Shown: positions 7,322 to 14,134, numbered from the stretch's first letter. The stretch: 17,331 nucleotides of DNA from Myxococcales bacterium UBA1203 (GCA_002309695.1 DBXV01000016.1:47740-65070), one strand, 5' to 3'. Numbers and translations are program-made. Notes: generated by a model not told the origin, from the sequence alone.

Positions 7322-7359
7322 GAGCAGTTGCAGTGAGAGTGAGCAGTTTGAGTGAGGAT
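7322..7359 (+). repeat. Two imperfect 19-bp tandem repeats in the tRNA spacer
   Basis: Copies at 7322-7340 and 7341-7359 agree at 15 of 19 positions (gagcagttgcagtgagagt and gagcagtttgagtgaggat). They fill nearly all of the 48-nt spacer between the two tRNA genes. Confidence 0.7.
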
Positions 7360-7362
7360 GAT

Positions 7363-7435
7363 GTCCTCGTCGTCCAATAGGTTAGGACGCTGGCCTTTCA
7401 AGCCGGCAACTCGGGTTCGAGTCCCGACGAGGACA
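7363..7435 (+). tRNA. tRNA-Glu, anticodon TTC
   Basis: A complete 73-nt cloverleaf. Acceptor arms GTCCTCG and CGAGGAC pair fully, the D stem is GTCC/GGAC, the anticodon loop is CTTTCAA (anticodon TTC), and the T arm is TCGGG-TTCGAGT-CCCGA with discriminator A. CCA is not encoded. It follows tRNA-Lys by 48 nt and shares its likely promoter and the downstream terminator. Confidence 0.96.
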
Positions 7436-7442
7436 CAGAAAG

Positions 7443-7474
7443 CCCGCCCATCGACATGATGCGGCGGGTTTTTT
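7443..7474 (+). terminator. Intrinsic terminator of the tRNA operon
   Basis: The stem pairs CCCGCC (7443-7448) and CATC (7449-7452) with GATG (7458-7461) and GGCGGG (7463-7468), with one bulged C and a 5-nt loop. Six T residues follow (7469-7474). It starts 8 nt after tRNA-Glu. Confidence 0.92.
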
Positions 7475-7580
7475 CATATGGGCCGACGGACATCCCTGAC
7501 GGCGTTCGGACAGCGCGCGCTGACGGGCGCGCGGGACTTCTGGCCCCGGGGATTTTGCCTTTTCGCTTCAACCTCTGCCG

Positions 7581-7600
7581 CGCCGGGGTGACGCCCGGCG
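7581..7600 (+). promoter_or_regulatory. Leader hairpin before the PilZ gene
   Basis: CGCCGGG (7581-7587) pairs perfectly with CCCGGCG (7594-7600) around a GTGACG loop. It ends 4 nt before the ribosome site GGAG (7605-7608), close enough to influence ribosome access. No T run follows, so it is not a terminator. Confidence 0.4.
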
Positions 7601-7604
7601 ACAT

Positions 7605-7608
7605 GGAG
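7605..7608 (+). promoter_or_regulatory. Ribosome site that fixes the PilZ start
   Basis: GGAG ends 6 nt before ATG 7615. The open frame extends up to an ATG at 7456, but that codon lies within the tRNA terminator and has no ribosome site. Confidence 0.7.
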
Positions 7609-7614
7609 CCGCCA

Positions 7615-7953
7615 ATGACGAGCAACGACAACAGAAACAGCCCCCGGGCGCCGCTGGACATTTTTCTGAACAAATACATCCGGGGAACGCCGTTTATGGC
7701 CCGCGCGCGGGACATCAGCATGGAGGGCATCTACCTCTCGCAGCTGATTGAGCCCATGGACGACAACTCGAAGATTGGCATCCAGTTTCAGCTCCCGGGC
7801 TCTCAGGAGGTCATCTACGCCGAGGGCGTCGCCATTCGCGAAGGCGAAGACGGCCACGGCATCCTTTTCACGATGCTGACCGAGCACGACCGCAAGCTGA
7901 TTCGCGATTACATCGATGCCTGGCAGCGGCAGCAGGATACCGACCGGAAATAG
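7615..7953 (+). CDS. PilZ-domain c-di-GMP-binding protein
   Basis: A single-domain PilZ protein of 112 residues, expected to be a cytoplasmic cyclic-di-GMP receptor. Both ligand-binding signatures are present: RxxxR as R7-N-S-P-R11, and (D/N)xSxxG as D33-I-S-M-E-G38. The strand pattern up to about residue 95 and the alpha-helical end (EHDRKLIRDYIDAWQRQQ) fit the family. The open frame runs further upstream to an ATG at 7456, but that codon sits inside the tRNA terminator and codes non-conserved sequence. It is followed after 43 nt by a PEGA lipoprotein gene and may be co-transcribed with it. PilZ proteins often control motility or polysaccharide export, but the output here cannot be read from the sequence. 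Confidence 0.9.
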   Translation: MTSNDNRNSPRAPLDIFLNKYIRGTPFMARARDISMEGIYLSQLIEPMDDNSKIGIQFQLPGSQEVIYAEGVAIREGEDGHGILFTMLTEHDRKLIRDYIDAWQRQQDTDRK

Positions 7954-7996
7954 GCGGTAAAGCGCGGTTCCTCACACTCGTGGACAGTGCCGGCCA

Positions 7997-8398
7997 ATGA
8001 GACTCCTGAAATCTCATATCGATGTCCAAAGGCGTGGGCGATTTGAGAAAGCGCTCGCCGCGGGTGTGTGCGCCGCGCTGTTTCTGGAGCCCTTGGGCTG
8101 CGCGGCTGTCCAGACCGAGGAGCCCAGTTTTTTTGAGCGCATGCTCAGCGGGGAAGCGGACGAGGGCCGCGCCATTTCCTCAGAGCTGTGGCTCGTCTGC
8201 TCCACGCCCGACGCGGAAGTGCTTCTGGACGGGACGCTCCAGGGGCTGTGCAGCGATTTCACCGACCGCGGGATGCCGCTCTCTCCCGGCCTCCATCAGG
8301 TGCTGGTCAGGCATCCGGGGTTTTTGTCCTATGAGGCGGAGGTGGAGCCTGGCCGGGCCCGCATGACGCTCACCGTCGATCTGGTCCGCATCCGCTGA
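7997..8398 (+). CDS. Small PEGA-domain lipoprotein
   Basis: A 133-residue exported protein of unknown specific role. Residues 16-35 form a hydrophobic segment ending LEPLGC, a lipobox-like site with C35 but an unusual Pro at -3. The rest is one PEGA-type beta domain (about 63-133): LWLVCSTPDAEVLLDGTLQG, then the typical L..G.H.V.V.HPGF..YE pattern and a final TLTVDL strand. PEGA domains are common in surface proteins of Myxococcota and are thought to be structural or binding modules. There is no clear ribosome site before ATG 7997, so the start is less secure than the domain; the N-terminal 15 residues, rich in Arg and Lys, are long for a signal peptide n-region. It lies 43 nt downstream of the PilZ gene. 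Confidence 0.8.
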   Translation: MRLLKSHIDVQRRGRFEKALAAGVCAALFLEPLGCAAVQTEEPSFFERMLSGEADEGRAISSELWLVCSTPDAEVLLDGTLQGLCSDFTDRGMPLSPGLHQVLVRHPGFLSYEAEVEPGRARMTLTVDLVRIR

Positions 8399-8494
8399 GC
8401 CGCCCGCCGCGTTCAGGATGGCCCGCGCCCTCACGCTCTGCCTTGGGAATATCCGTCAGCGGGAGGCGTTGCCCGCGTCGGCGCTGTGCGCACC

Positions 8495-8526
8495 TTGCCC
8501 GCTCTTTTTCTGCGGCTATAAGCCGC
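8495..8526 (+). promoter_or_regulatory. Candidate promoter of the FKBP gene with overlapping dyad
   Basis: TTGCCC (8495-8500) and TATAAG (8517-8522) are 16 nt apart, 67 nt before the FKBP start. The -10 box lies within a perfect inverted repeat GCGGCT-ATA-AGCCGC (8512-8526), which could be an operator or start-region hairpin. Confidence 0.45.
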
Positions 8527-8588
8527 CGCGCTTTCATCTGCCGGGCTTTCCCCGGGATCATTTCATTCGTGAAGAAAGGCTTCGGAAA

Positions 8589-9482
8589 ATGTTCAGAAAA
8601 ACGCTCATCGGAATTGGTCTTCTGGCGGCCTGCGCGGCCTGTCAGCCTGCGTCGAACGGCAGCTCCGCGTCCGCCATCCCTTCCGCGCAGGCGGCTTCTC
8701 CGTCAGCCTCAGCGGCTGCTGCCCCGGCGGGAGACTTCAAGGCGCCGGACGGACTCTCCGACGATGAGACCGCGCTGTATTTCATGGGCTACATGATGGG
8801 TAGCAACGTGCGGCAGTTCGATTTGACGGAAGGGGAGATTGCCGCGCTCAAGAATGGATTTCTGGCGTCGGTAGCCCCGGGCGCGCCTGAGCCTGACATG
8901 CCGAAGATCGGTCCGAAGATTGAGCGCTTTGTCAGGAGCCGGAACGACGCGCTCGTCAACAAGAACAAGAAGGCAGGCGAGGCCTACGTCGAGAAGATGA
9001 CGGCTGAAGGCTTTGAGAAGATGCCTGAGGGCTACTTCTTCAAGTCTCTGACCGAGGGCACCGGCGCCCAGCCGACGCTGACCGACAGGGTGAAGGTCCA
9101 CTACACGGGCACGCTCATCGACGGGAAGAAGTTCGACAGCAGCTACGACCGCGTCGGTCCGGACGGCAAAGCGGAGCCCGCGATGTTCCCGCTCATGGGC
9201 GTCATCAAGTGCTGGACCCTGGGCCTTCAGAAAATGAAGGTGGGCGGCAAGGCGCGGCTGATTTGTCCTGCGGCAGTGGCCTACGGCGACAGGCCCCGCC
9301 CGCGGATTCCCGGCGGCTCGACGCTGGTCTTCGACGTGGAGCTCATGGAGATTGTGACGCCGCCGCCCAAGAAGCCCGCGCCTTCGCCGGTGGACAGCAA
9401 CGAGCACTTCCATCCCGCGACTCCCACCGGGCCGGGAGGACTGCCGCAGAATCCGCCGGACCAGCCGCAGTGGCGGAAGTGA
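8589..9482 (+). CDS. FKBP-type peptidyl-prolyl cis-trans isomerase lipoprotein
   Basis: A 297-residue envelope foldase that isomerises Xaa-Pro bonds in exported proteins, of the Mip/FkpA class. The signal peptide MFRKTLIGIGLLAACAAC has a canonical lipobox LAAC (C15). A low-complexity Ala/Ser/Pro linker (19-50) follows, then the helical FKBP_N dimerisation domain (about 57-155) and the FKBP catalytic domain (about 165-256) with VHYTGTLIDGKKFDSSYDR, VIKCW, GLQKMKVGGKARL, AYGD and IPGGSTLVFDVELMEI. The usual Gly before the active-site Trp is Cys, and a short insertion (190-198) precedes it. A Pro-rich tail ends the protein. ATG 8589 is chosen over an in-frame ATG at 8418 because it gives the signal peptide and has AAAGG (8575-8579) 9 nt upstream. 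A likely promoter lies at 8495-8522 and a terminator follows at once, so it may be a single-gene unit. Confidence 0.94.
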   Translation: MFRKTLIGIGLLAACAACQPASNGSSASAIPSAQAASPSASAAAAPAGDFKAPDGLSDDETALYFMGYMMGSNVRQFDLTEGEIAALKNGFLASVAPGAPEPDMPKIGPKIERFVRSRNDALVNKNKKAGEAYVEKMTAEGFEKMPEGYFFKSLTEGTGAQPTLTDRVKVHYTGTLIDGKKFDSSYDRVGPDGKAEPAMFPLMGVIKCWTLGLQKMKVGGKARLICPAAVAYGDRPRPRIPGGSTLVFDVELMEIVTPPPKKPAPSPVDSNEHFHPATPTGPGGLPQNPPDQPQWRK

Positions 9483-9506
9483 TTCACTGCGAACTCTGCG
9501 AAAAAG

Positions 9507-9542
9507 CGCCCGCATCCAGATGCCTGGAGCGGGCGTTTTTTT
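9507..9542 (+). terminator. Intrinsic terminator after the FKBP gene
   Basis: CGCCCGC (9507-9513) and TCCAG (9515-9519) pair with CTGGA (9524-9528) and GCGGGCG (9529-9535), with one bulged A and a 4-nt loop. Seven T residues follow (9536-9542). Confidence 0.93.
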
Positions 9543-9630
9543 GTGCCTGCCGATAATTACTCGGGAAAGCAGCGCGGGCGGCTCAGCGCTGGGTGATTTT
9601 GAGGATGCCGCCCTTGTTTTCCGGTGCTTT

Positions 9631-9636
9631 AGGAGG
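9631..9636 (+). promoter_or_regulatory. Perfect ribosome site that fixes the yciO start
   Basis: AGGAGG ends 6 nt before ATG 9643. The open frame continues upstream to an ATG at 9520, but that part overlaps the FKBP terminator and is not conserved. The 100 bp between terminator and ATG also hold a CAGCGC/GCGCTG hairpin (9570-9575, 9586-9591). Confidence 0.85.
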
Positions 9637-9642
9637 CGCCCC

Positions 9643-10260
9643 ATGAGCGCACCAGTTTTCCAGATTCATCCGGTCAATCCCCAGCCGCGCATCATCGCCA
9701 AGGCTGTCGAAGCGCTGCGCAGGGGCGGACTCATTTCCTATCCGACGGACAGCTACTACGGCCTGGGCTGCGACCTTCTGAACAAGAAGGCTGTCGACCG
9801 GCTCTATCTGATTAAAGGCAGCAGCAGGCAGAAACCCATGTCGTTTCTCGTTCCCGATCTGTCTGACGTGACCCGCTACGCCAAAGTGTCGAATTTCGCC
9901 TACCGCATCATCCGGCACCTCGCGCCCGGTCCGTTTACCTTTGTGCTGGAGTCCACCAAGCTGGTTCCGGACATCATGCAGACGAAGCAGAAGACGGTTG
10001 GCCTGCGCATTCCCGAAAATCCCGTCGCGCGCCTTCTGTGCGCTGGGCTGGGCAATCCCATCGTTTCGACTTCTGCCCAGCCGCAGGGAGGTGAGGTGCT
10101 GAGAGACCCCGAGGAAATTCGGGATATTTTCGGCCACGGACTGGAAATGGTCCTGGACGCGGGCCTCAGCGAGAACCAGCCCTCGACGATTCTCTCTCTC
10201 GTGGGCGATGAGGTTCAGGTGCTTCGGCAGGGCAGGGGAGACGCCTCGTCGGTCCTGTGA
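9643..10260 (+). CDS. yciO: YciO-like Sua5/YrdC-family protein
   Basis: A 205-residue cytoplasmic protein of the Sua5/YciO/YrdC family, whose best-known members make threonylcarbamoyl-AMP for the tRNA modification t6A. The opening QIHPVNPQPRIIAKAVEALR and the close LRQGRGD match the YciO branch closely, and the length equals that of E. coli YciO. In TsaC the KxR and SxN motifs are needed; here they read K58-G-S60 (an Arg comes two residues later, R62) and S144-A-Q146, so both key positions differ. This suggests a YciO paralogue rather than the main t6A enzyme, which would then be encoded elsewhere. The physiological role of YciO is unsettled. AGGAGG fixes the start. It stands alone between a terminator and a convergent operon. 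Confidence 0.9.
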   Translation: MSAPVFQIHPVNPQPRIIAKAVEALRRGGLISYPTDSYYGLGCDLLNKKAVDRLYLIKGSSRQKPMSFLVPDLSDVTRYAKVSNFAYRIIRHLAPGPFTFVLESTKLVPDIMQTKQKTVGLRIPENPVARLLCAGLGNPIVSTSAQPQGGEVLRDPEEIRDIFGHGLEMVLDAGLSENQPSTILSLVGDEVQVLRQGRGDASSVL

Positions 10261-10314
10261 GCTTCACGGAGATGAAGCGCTTTGCGGCAAAAGGCTCTCT
10301 CCTTACGCCGCATG

Positions 10315-10335
10315 AAAACGGCTGGCTTTAGCCGT
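10315..10335 (-). terminator. Weak terminator at the end of the M23 peptidase gene
   Basis: On the minus strand ACGGCT (10335-10330) pairs with AGCCGT (10323-10318) around a 6-nt loop and runs into TTTT (10318-10315). The hairpin contains the TAA stop codon of the peptidase gene. The T run is short. Confidence 0.45.
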
Positions 10336-11941
10336 CTCGCCGCCTCAGCAGAGGGAGAAGAAGGGGCACGAGAAAAGCGGGCAGCGCCATCGGGGACGCG
10401 GGCGCGCCCTGGCAGCTGCCGGATTGGAGAACGAAGACGTTTTCATCGCTTCCGGCCTGCTGCTCTCCGGGGCCGCCGTGAAAGCCGCCGTCGGTGTTCT
10501 GAGAGGGACCATTCGCGTCCGGAGCGCCAATGCTTCCCGCGTCACTTTCTTCGCCCGCCTCGTCGGCGACGGTGATGTCCACCGAGAGCATCTGGCCGAA
10601 CGTTCCAACGCCCGCCTGTTCCATCTGCCACGAGGCCGTCCATCTGCCGGGCGCAGTGGGGGCCGTCATTTCCACAGACCAGGTTTTGGCGGCACTGACG
10701 GCGACGGTTTCGCCCTCGGCCAGAAGGGCAGGCGTTCGTGCCGCCATGGCCTCACCGCCGGTCCGGGCCAGATGATGGCCAGTCAGCGGATTCCATTCGA
10801 CATTGCCCGTATTTTTCACGGTCCAGGCCTTGATGAAGGTCTCGCCGGGCCTCACGGCGGTTCCCGCGGGAATCGTTTCACTGACGAGCTGCGCGTCGTT
10901 TCGGACCGGGACGACGATGGATGCGGTGAATCCCGCGCCAAACTGCGTTCCGTTCTGCGCCATGCGCCAGTTGTGCGTGTAGCTCCCGGGCGCGGTGGGT
11001 GCGGTCATGGAGAGCGTCCACGTCTTGACGGCGTCCGGTGCGGTGGACTCGCCCGCGCCCATGGACAGAGAAGTTTCCTGGCTCAGCTGCGTGCCGCCCA
11101 CGGAAATCAGCGCGTAGCCCTCGCCTGCGGTCCACGTGGTGTTGCCCGTGTTCTTCACGGTCCAGCTCTTGGTGAATGCCTCTCCCGGAAGCACCTCTGT
11201 GCCGTCGGCGGTGGTCTCGGAGATGAGCAGGGAATCGTTGACCGGCAGGGGCGCGCACTGGTCGTCGGCTGGAACCTGCTGATAGGCGTTCTGAACCTTC
11301 CACTGGGACTGGCTGACCGAAGGATTGCAGGAGCCGAGATACGGGTCGAAGCGGCTGGCGCTGTTTCCGCCCTGGGGGCGCACGTCAAAGTGCAGATGCG
11401 CGCCGGTCGAGCTGCCGGAGCTGGCCACCTTGCCCAGCGCATCGCCGCATTTGACCGACTGACCTTTGCTGACGGCGATGCTGCCTTTCATCATGTGGGC
11501 ATAGACGACGCTCAGGCCGGTGTCCTTGTGCGTGATTTTGACGTAGTTGCCGTAGCCGCCGCCGCACGTATCGCCGGTCGAAGTGTTCTGGTCGTAGCAG
11601 CCGTCATTGGTGGAATCGACCACGCCGTCGCCGGCGGCCACCACGCTGCGCCCTCTGATGCCACTGCCTGTGAAATCGGTCCCCTTGTGGCCCGAATAGG
11701 TCTTGGTGCCGCAGTTCCAGTCTTTCTTGGTGCCGCTGCCACCGTTCTGGTCGAAGTAGGCGGAGATGAAGCACTTCTTCCATGTGCCGATGTCACATCC
11801 GTCCAGAGGCAGGTTGAAGTGACCGCCGCCGGAGACCGTGGCTGCGGCGTCTGCTGAACCGGGCGCAGCGCAGCAGACTGCGAGAAGGACGGCTGCCGAA
11901 AAGCTCCAGGCACAGAGAGAGTTCTTTCCGTTCGTCGTCAT
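10328..11941 (-). CDS. Secreted M23 metallopeptidase with two NBR1-type Ig domains and a MYXO-CTERM-like tail
   Basis: A 537-residue exported zinc peptidase likely to cut peptidoglycan peptide bridges. A Sec signal peptide (about 1-31, ending GSADA) precedes an M23/LytM domain (about 38-205) with intact active-site residues: H85 and D89 in HKGTD and H184 as zinc ligands, H149 in YAHM and H182 in HLHFD as catalytic histidines. Several Cys residues (49, 57, 77, 115, 126, 165, 205) suggest disulfides. Two Ig-like domains of the NBR1 type follow (about 235-345 and 348-459), each with PGE.F.K.WTVKNTGN..W and TAPTAPG. An acidic Gly-rich linker leads to C510, a hydrophobic segment (517-532) and Arg-Arg-Arg, the tripartite layout of MYXO-CTERM sorting signals. 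GGAGG stands 6 nt before ATG, and the stop of the upstream kinase gene lies only 12 nt away, so the two are co-transcribed. Confidence 0.93.
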   Translation of the reverse strand: MTTNGKNSLCAWSFSAAVLLAVCCAAPGSADAAATVSGGGHFNLPLDGCDIGTWKKCFISAYFDQNGGSGTKKDWNCGTKTYSGHKGTDFTGSGIRGRSVVAAGDGVVDSTNDGCYDQNTSTGDTCGGGYGNYVKITHKDTGLSVVYAHMMKGSIAVSKGQSVKCGDALGKVASSGSSTGAHLHFDVRPQGGNSASRFDPYLGSCNPSVSQSQWKVQNAYQQVPADDQCAPLPVNDSLLISETTADGTEVLPGEAFTKSWTVKNTGNTTWTAGEGYALISVGGTQLSQETSLSMGAGESTAPDAVKTWTLSMTAPTAPGSYTHNWRMAQNGTQFGAGFTASIVVPVRNDAQLVSETIPAGTAVRPGETFIKAWTVKNTGNVEWNPLTGHHLARTGGEAMAARTPALLAEGETVAVSAAKTWSVEMTAPTAPGRWTASWQMEQAGVGTFGQMLSVDITVADEAGEESDAGSIGAPDANGPSQNTDGGFHGGPGEQQAGSDENVFVLQSGSCQGAPASPMALPAFLVPLLLPLLRRRDG

Positions 11942-11953
11942 GGCGCGCCTCCA

Positions 11954-12622
11954 TCACTCGTCGAGATACGCCCTGACCGTCTCGATAAAGCTGTCCGCCT
12001 GTTCCTTTTCCCGAATGTCGATGCGGGAGACGTCAATGGTCAGAACGTCGATGTCGTACTTCTGCTTCATCACCTGCGGAAACGTTGAGTAGTAACCGGC
12101 CAGCCCTTTGAGAAAGTCCCGCTGGATGCCCTTTTCTTCGGCGCGCCCCCTTAGCCGGATGCGGCGCATGAGGATGTCCAGGTCGGGAACGTCGAAGAAG
12201 ATGATTTTGTCGGGCTTAATGACGTCCCGATTCATGCGCTCGAAGTATTCGTAATAGAGCTGGAGCTCGCGCGAATCCATGAAGCCAAGGCCGTGGAGGT
12301 ATTTGGCGAAAATCTCCGGGTCTTCGTAGAGGGTCCTGTCCTGAACGCAGTTCTTGGGGACCGTGTGAATCAGCTCGTGGTGCTCGATGCGGCGAATCAG
12401 AAATTCCAGCTGCAGCGTGAACGACCAGCGGCGCATGTCCGCGTAGTAGTCCCTGAGAAAGCGGTTATCGATGACGGGCTCGTCGAAGAGCTCAAAGCCC
12501 AGACGCTGGCTGATGAGCTTGGCCGCCGTCGTTTTGCCCGCGCCGATGTTGCCGGCCATGGCGATGAAATGCTTCTTGACGCCTCCGGCCGGAGCACCGG
12601 CCTCGCTGCTGTTCTGAGTCAT
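11954..12622 (-). CDS. Deoxynucleoside kinase (dCK/dGK family)
   Basis: A 222-residue cytoplasmic kinase that phosphorylates deoxynucleosides for nucleotide salvage. The P-loop is GNIGAGKT (24-31), E48 in FDEPV is the likely catalytic base, the DR(S/T) motif is D95-R96-T in QDRTLYED, and the Arg-rich LID is RRIRLRGRAEE (153-163). All are hallmarks of the dNK fold; substrate choice between dA, dG and dC cannot be told. Residues 1-16 form a non-conserved leader. No clear ribosome site precedes ATG 12622. The gene lies 102 nt below the EEP lipoprotein gene and 12 nt above the M23 peptidase gene. The 102-nt gap holds no promoter or terminator that I can support. Confidence 0.92.
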   Translation of the reverse strand: MTQNSSEAGAPAGGVKKHFIAMAGNIGAGKTTAAKLISQRLGFELFDEPVIDNRFLRDYYADMRRWSFTLQLEFLIRRIEHHELIHTVPKNCVQDRTLYEDPEIFAKYLHGLGFMDSRELQLYYEYFERMNRDVIKPDKIIFFDVPDLDILMRRIRLRGRAEEKGIQRDFLKGLAGYYSTFPQVMKQKYDIDVLTIDVSRIDIREKEQADSFIETVRAYLDE

Positions 12623-12724
12623 GGATATATCGTCCGTGGGATGCCGAAGAGTCGTTGGCTGCTTCTGCTTTTGTCTGAGGCCATTCCGCGCCGTCTGCCG
12701 CGGAGTTTCGGGATTCCGGATTTC

Positions 12725-14134
12725 CTAGCGGGGCGCGCGGGGAAGGGCGAAATCCTTCAAAACGGCCATGTGCTGCATGTCTTTGGCGGTGCTGTCCGCC
12801 TTCTGCGCCGGAGAAATCGCTGAAAGAGGCGTGAAATTCCGCGTGTCCACGACCGTTCCCCGCTTGTTCAGCCCGCTGGCCGTGCCGATGACTGGCGTCG
12901 TCAGAAAAGAGCGCATGTTGTCGCTCGTGAGCACCAGGTCGTAGGGGTAATTCCGGTTGATGCTGGTGTCCCCGTTCTTCTTCTGGTCGATGGGGCATTC
13001 GTTTTCGGTGTCCACATGGACGAGGCCGCTGTTTTTCAGCGCGTCCATGCAGTCCTCCGAGCGGGTGCTGATGTTGAAGTCGCCGCCGATGACCAGATAA
13101 TCGCCCGCAGGGATGTTCAGTGATTTGACGTTGGCGATGAGCCCTTTCATGTCCCGGAGGCGCTGTTCGGACTCCTTGCCATAGTCAGTATTTGTTCCTG
13201 TGGTGAGATGGACACTGAAAACCCACAAATCCCTGTCGCCGGGGATGTCGATGCGCGCCCAGACGTGCTGGCGGTCGCGGATGTTGTCCTGCGCGCTCTC
13301 AAACTGTCCGGCGGCCTTGATGGGGTAATAGCTGACGATGCCGTTGGGCTTGCCCATGTTCTTGCCGGTCCGGTCCTCCCGATAGGAGTACCAGCGGTCG
13401 CCGAAGGTCTGGCTGACGAAGTCGCGCAGGGATTCGTCTGAATTGCGCCAATAGCCGCTGTGATCCTTGTCGTAATAGAGCGTCTTAAATTCCTGGATCA
13501 GGGCGATGTGGGGTTTGAGTCCCTGGAGAATGCGCCGGCCGGGCCCCGGGTCCCATGTCTCGGAGAAAGAAACAGCGGTCCCGTCAGAGAGCGTCATCGT
13601 GTCGGAAGTGGTCAGGTTGCCCGTGAGAATGCGGATGTTTTCCGTGTCGGCGCCGCTGCCGCTGCACTGAATAAAATGCCCGCAGCCGTCGTAGGCCTCG
13701 CCCTTTGGATTGCCCAGGTCGGCGCAGGTGAAGGGCTTGCACTGGCAGGTGCCGGAGACGCAGGAATCGGGCGCCTGGCAGCCGCAGCTGATGGTGCCGC
13801 CGCACCCGTCATCAATGGCGCTGCCGCATTCATCCGTGGCCGCGCAGGTCTTCGCCTCACAGCCGCAGGCACCGCAGGAGAGCGTCCCGCCGCAGTTGTC
13901 GTCGATGGTTCCGCAGGCGCCGGACGGACACTGCGTCAGGCAATGCGGTTCTTCGCATCCGCCGCAGTCCAGAAGGCCGCCGCATCCGTCGTCAAAGCAG
14001 CCGCTGCTTTCCGCCGGGCAGTCGCTGACTGTGTAGGGGACGCAATCTGAATGCTGTTCTCCAAGCAGGTCGATGCAGGACGCGGTGAGCAGCACGAAAA
14101 CGGCCGATAGTGCCCAGCAGTGAGATTTTTTCAT
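12725..14134 (-). CDS. Cysteine-repeat lipoprotein with endonuclease/exonuclease/phosphatase domain
   Basis: A 469-residue exported protein joining a disulfide-rich N-terminus to an EEP-fold hydrolase (DNase I, sphingomyelinase and phosphatase superfamily). The signal peptide MKKSHCWALSAVFVLLTASC ends in a lipobox-like TASC (C20). Residues about 30-155 hold four cysteine repeats: DDGCGGLLDCGGC, DDNCGGTLSCGAC, DDGCGGTISCGC and a degenerate YDGCGHFIQCSG. The EEP domain (about 165-465) begins NIRILTGNL, has metal-binding E215 in LIQEFK, the GGDFN motif (350-354) and a terminal DMQHMAVL with H455, matching the usual SDHxPV. Catalysis is therefore plausible; the substrate (extracellular DNA, phospholipid or sugar phosphate) is open. 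ATG 14134 is preferred to an in-frame ATG at 14218 because it gives the signal peptide and has GGGGAGG 5 nt upstream. It probably heads the operon with the kinase and the M23 peptidase. Confidence 0.92.
   Translation of the reverse strand: MKKSHCWALSAVFVLLTASCIDLLGEQHSDCVPYTVSDCPAESSGCFDDGCGGLLDCGGCEEPHCLTQCPSGACGTIDDNCGGTLSCGACGCEAKTCAATDECGSAIDDGCGGTISCGCQAPDSCVSGTCQCKPFTCADLGNPKGEAYDGCGHFIQCSGSGADTENIRILTGNLTTSDTMTLSDGTAVSFSETWDPGPGRRILQGLKPHIALIQEFKTLYYDKDHSGYWRNSDESLRDFVSQTFGDRWYSYREDRTGKNMGKPNGIVSYYPIKAAGQFESAQDNIRDRQHVWARIDIPGDRDLWVFSVHLTTGTNTDYGKESEQRLRDMKGLIANVKSLNIPAGDYLVIGGDFNISTRSEDCMDALKNSGLVHVDTENECPIDQKKNGDTSINRNYPYDLVLTSDNMRSFLTTPVIGTASGLNKRGTVVDTRNFTPLSAISPAQKADSTAKDMQHMAVLKDFALPRAPR

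Noticed and set aside
7322..7359. CRISPR-like array in the tRNA spacer
   Set aside because: There are only two adjacent imperfect copies with no spacers between them and no cas genes.
7456..7614. N-terminal extension of the PilZ gene to an upstream ATG
   Set aside because: The ATG lies within the tRNA terminator hairpin and lacks a ribosome site; ATG 7615 has GGAG at the right distance and begins just before the PilZ motifs.
8418..8588. N-terminal extension of the FKBP gene
   Set aside because: It would bury the lipoprotein signal peptide that begins at 8589 and overlap the likely promoter.
8709..9644. A 311-codon minus-strand frame antisense to the FKBP gene
   Set aside because: It covers the FKBP gene, runs through its terminator, and has no recognisable domain.
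10261..10278. GCTTCA/TGAAGC hairpin after yciO as a terminator
   Set aside because: The stem is only 6 bp and is followed by GCGCTTTGCGG, which has no real T run. It may aid termination but is not convincing alone.
10424..11857. A 477-codon plus-strand frame antisense to the M23 peptidase gene
   Set aside because: The minus strand carries intact peptidase and Ig motifs; the antisense product is low-complexity Arg/Gly/Ala sequence.
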